Below, one piece after another: positions 6,533 through 7,981 of a stretch of 7,981 bases of DNA. Each line of letters begins with the position of its first letter. The stretch's first letter is position 1. The notes beneath the pieces are model-generated. The model saw only the letters and a list, made by a program, of their open reading frames with translations. It did not search any database and was not told the DNA's origin. The stretch lies in the NCBI GenBank assembly GCA_964528575.1, contig CAZGTQ010000101.1:1-7981 (forward strand), read 5' to 3'. The stretch is from CAZGTQ01 sp964528575. Its GTDB lineage: Bacteria; Planctomycetota; UBA1135; GCA-002686595. Position numbers and translations under genes: made by a program.

Positions 6533-7981
6533 GCGAGGCGCCGCCGTTGATCCTCGGTCACCGCGGCTCGCCGCTGGAGGCCCCGGAGAACACGCTCGCG
6601 AGCCTGCGGCGCGCGCTCGACCTCGGGCTCGACGGCGTCGAGTACGACGTGCACTCCTGCGCGTCGGGCGAAGCGATCCTGATCCACGACGAGACGCTCG
6701 ATCGCACGACGGACGCGCACGGCTACGTGCGCGACAAGACGCTGCCGGAGCTCTTCGGCGTCGACGCGGGCGGCTGGTTCCACCGGCACTTCGCGGGCGA
6801 GCCGTTGCCGTTGCTCGAGGAGGCGCTCGACCTGTCGGTCCCGGGCCGCGGGCCGAGCGAGCGTCCGCTCCACATGATCGAGCTCAAGGAGCCGGGCCTC
6901 GTCGGTGAGGTCGCGCGCGCGGTCGCCGAGCGCGGCGCGGGCTTGCCCGTCCGGCTCGCGAGCTTCCACCGCGGCGTCTGTCTCGAGGCGCGCGACCTCG
7001 GTCTGCCGGCGATGCTGCTCGCGGACGAGGCGAACGAGGACGATCGCCGCTTCATGCGCGACGAGCGCGTCGACGCGTACGGCGTCGGCCCCGGCGGCTG
7101 GCGCACGGCCGCGGGCGCCGGCGACTGGCGCTGCGAGCGTTGGTCGTGGTCGGTCGACGAGCCGCGCGACTTGCTCGAGGCGTGCCGGACGCCGCTCTTC
7201 GGGATCAACACGAACGAGCCGCGGCGCGCGCTCGCGACGCGCTCGCTCGTGCGCCTCGCGCCGGAGTGGAGCGGCGACTATCCGATCGGCGTCGGCGAGC
7301 TCGACGTCGCGCCGGGCGCGCACGGCGCGGAGGGCGAGTGGTTCGGAGCGTGGAAGCTCGACGTTCGTCTCGCGAACCCGTTCCCGTTCCGCGTCGAGGT
7401 CGAGCTCGAGCTCGCCGTCCGCCGCGGCGCGTTCGACGTCGAGGGCTTGCCGGCGACGCGCGCTCTGCCGCCGCTCGGCGCCGCGACGGTCCCATGCGGC
7501 CTCAAGGGCGGCTCGTGGTCGCCGGGCGGCGACCCGCTCGTCGCGGGCCGCTTCCGCTGGGACGCGGGCCCGGGCCGGGCGGCGGGGGAGCTCGCGCTCG
7601 ATACCCCGTTGCACCGCCGCCGGACGCTGCTCGCCGCTCCCGAGGCGCGCCGCGTGCGGATGCTGAACGAGACTCCGGGCCAGCGCGAGGCGACGATGGC
7701 GATCCGCCGCGACGGCCCCTCGCTGCTGGCGAGCGTCGAGAACGCGGGCGGCCTCACCGAGCTGCGCGCGCTCGTCCTCGTCGGCCACGAGCTGCGCCGC
7801 GGCGGCCGCGGCCTGCGCGCGCGCCTGCCGATCGACTTCGACCAGCGCGCCGACGGGATCCCGTTCGCGTGCGGCTTCGAGGGCCGCGACCCGACGGGCG
7901 CACACGTCCTGCGCCGCTGGTGCGGCGGCCTCCCGCCCGGCGTGCACAGCGGCGCCCCGGGCCGGCTCATGCCGCTGCGGT
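6529..7981 (+). CDS. Glycerophosphodiester phosphodiesterase with long C-terminal extension (3' truncated by window)
   Basis: GDPD-family enzymes hydrolyse glycerophosphodiesters to glycerol-3-phosphate and an alcohol, using a metal-dependent TIM barrel. The N-terminal domain (about residues 7-240) is canonical: LGHRGSPLEAPENT at 9-22 with H11 and R12, VEYDVH with E38 and D40, HDETLDRTT starting at H53, IELK with E118 and K120, and FGINTNEP ending the barrel near 231. The start is GTG at 6529, whose GTGA overlaps the selD stop, implying translational coupling. The catalytic domain begins at once, so there is no signal peptide and the product should be cytoplasmic. From about residue 245 to the window edge at 484 the protein continues with alternating, strand-like sequence (for example KLDVRLANPFPFRVEVELEL around 280) that I cannot assign. 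It may be one or two beta-sandwich domains. Typical stand-alone GDPDs are about 240-350 aa. The open frame has no stop before the window ends. Substrate is unknown. Confidence 0.9.
   Translation, partial: MSEAPPLILGHRGSPLEAPENTLASLRRALDLGLDGVEYDVHSCASGEAILIHDETLDRTTDAHGYVRDKTLPELFGVDAGGWFHRHFAGEPLPLLEEALDLSVPGRGPSERPLHMIELKEPGLVGEVARAVAERGAGLPVRLASFHRGVCLEARDLGLPAMLLADEANEDDRRFMRDERVDAYGVGPGGWRTAAGAGDWRCERWSWSVDEPRDLLEACRTPLFGINTNEPRRALATRSLVRLAPEWSGDYPIGVGELDVAPGAHGAEGEWFGAWKLDVRLANPFPFRVEVELELAVRRGAFDVEGLPATRALPPLGAATVPCGLKGGSWSPGGDPLVAGRFRWDAGPGRAAGELALDTPLHRRRTLLAAPEARRVRMLNETPGQREATMAIRRDGPSLLASVENAGGLTELRALVLVGHELRRGGRGLRARLPIDFDQRADGIPFACGFEGRDPTGAHVLRRWCGGLPPGVHSGAPGRLMPLR

Noticed and set aside
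5893..7947. 684-codon minus-strand open frame opposite selD and the GDPD gene
   Set aside because: It is antisense to two secure genes and of biased composition (Arg, Ala, Val, Asp repeats), with no motif. It is treated as a shadow.

Overview
This window is chromosomal-type DNA of very high GC content, with G or C at nearly every third codon position. Because of this, long spurious open frames run opposite and across the real genes. The organism is most likely a high-GC bacterium that uses selenocysteine. The HEAT-like plus von Willebrand A (VWA) protein in the middle is a layout I associate with Planctomycetota; Myxococcota is the main alternative. This placement is an inference from gene style, not from a marker gene.

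Layout: (1) minus strand 1-1692, recJ, the 5'->3' single-strand DNA exonuclease, cut by the left window edge just before its C-terminus. (2) 1693-1842, a divergent intergenic region with an A-B-A' set of complementary 11-13 bp repeats and a TATGCT box just before selA. (3) Plus strand 1843-3270, selA, L-seryl-tRNA(Sec) selenium transferase. (4) 3266-3327, five copies of a 13-bp tandem repeat that begins inside the end of selA. (5) 3373-5418, a secreted or periplasmic protein with an unrecognised N-terminal region, a helical HEAT-like region and a VWA domain with an intact MIDAS. (6) 5456-6532, selD, selenophosphate synthetase, whose catalytic residue is encoded by an in-frame TGA at 5507-5509. 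A well-formed candidate bacterial SECIS hairpin with a GGU apical loop lies at 5534-5554. (7) 6529-7981, a glycerophosphodiester phosphodiesterase overlapping the selD stop by 4 nt (GTGA). It carries a long C-terminal beta-rich extension of unknown function and is cut by the right window edge.

How the genes work together: SelD makes selenophosphate from selenide and ATP, and SelA uses it to convert Ser-tRNA(Sec) to Sec-tRNA(Sec). The selD frame itself needs Sec-tRNA(Sec), SelB and the SECIS to be read through. The selA and selD products therefore form a closed loop in which selenium supply controls production of the selenophosphate-making enzyme. selB and selC are not in this window. The VWA gene lies between the two selenium genes and has no established link to selenium.

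The main point for annotators is that a standard gene caller would begin selD at the ATG at 5519, after the TGA, and so lose the N-terminal active-site segment.
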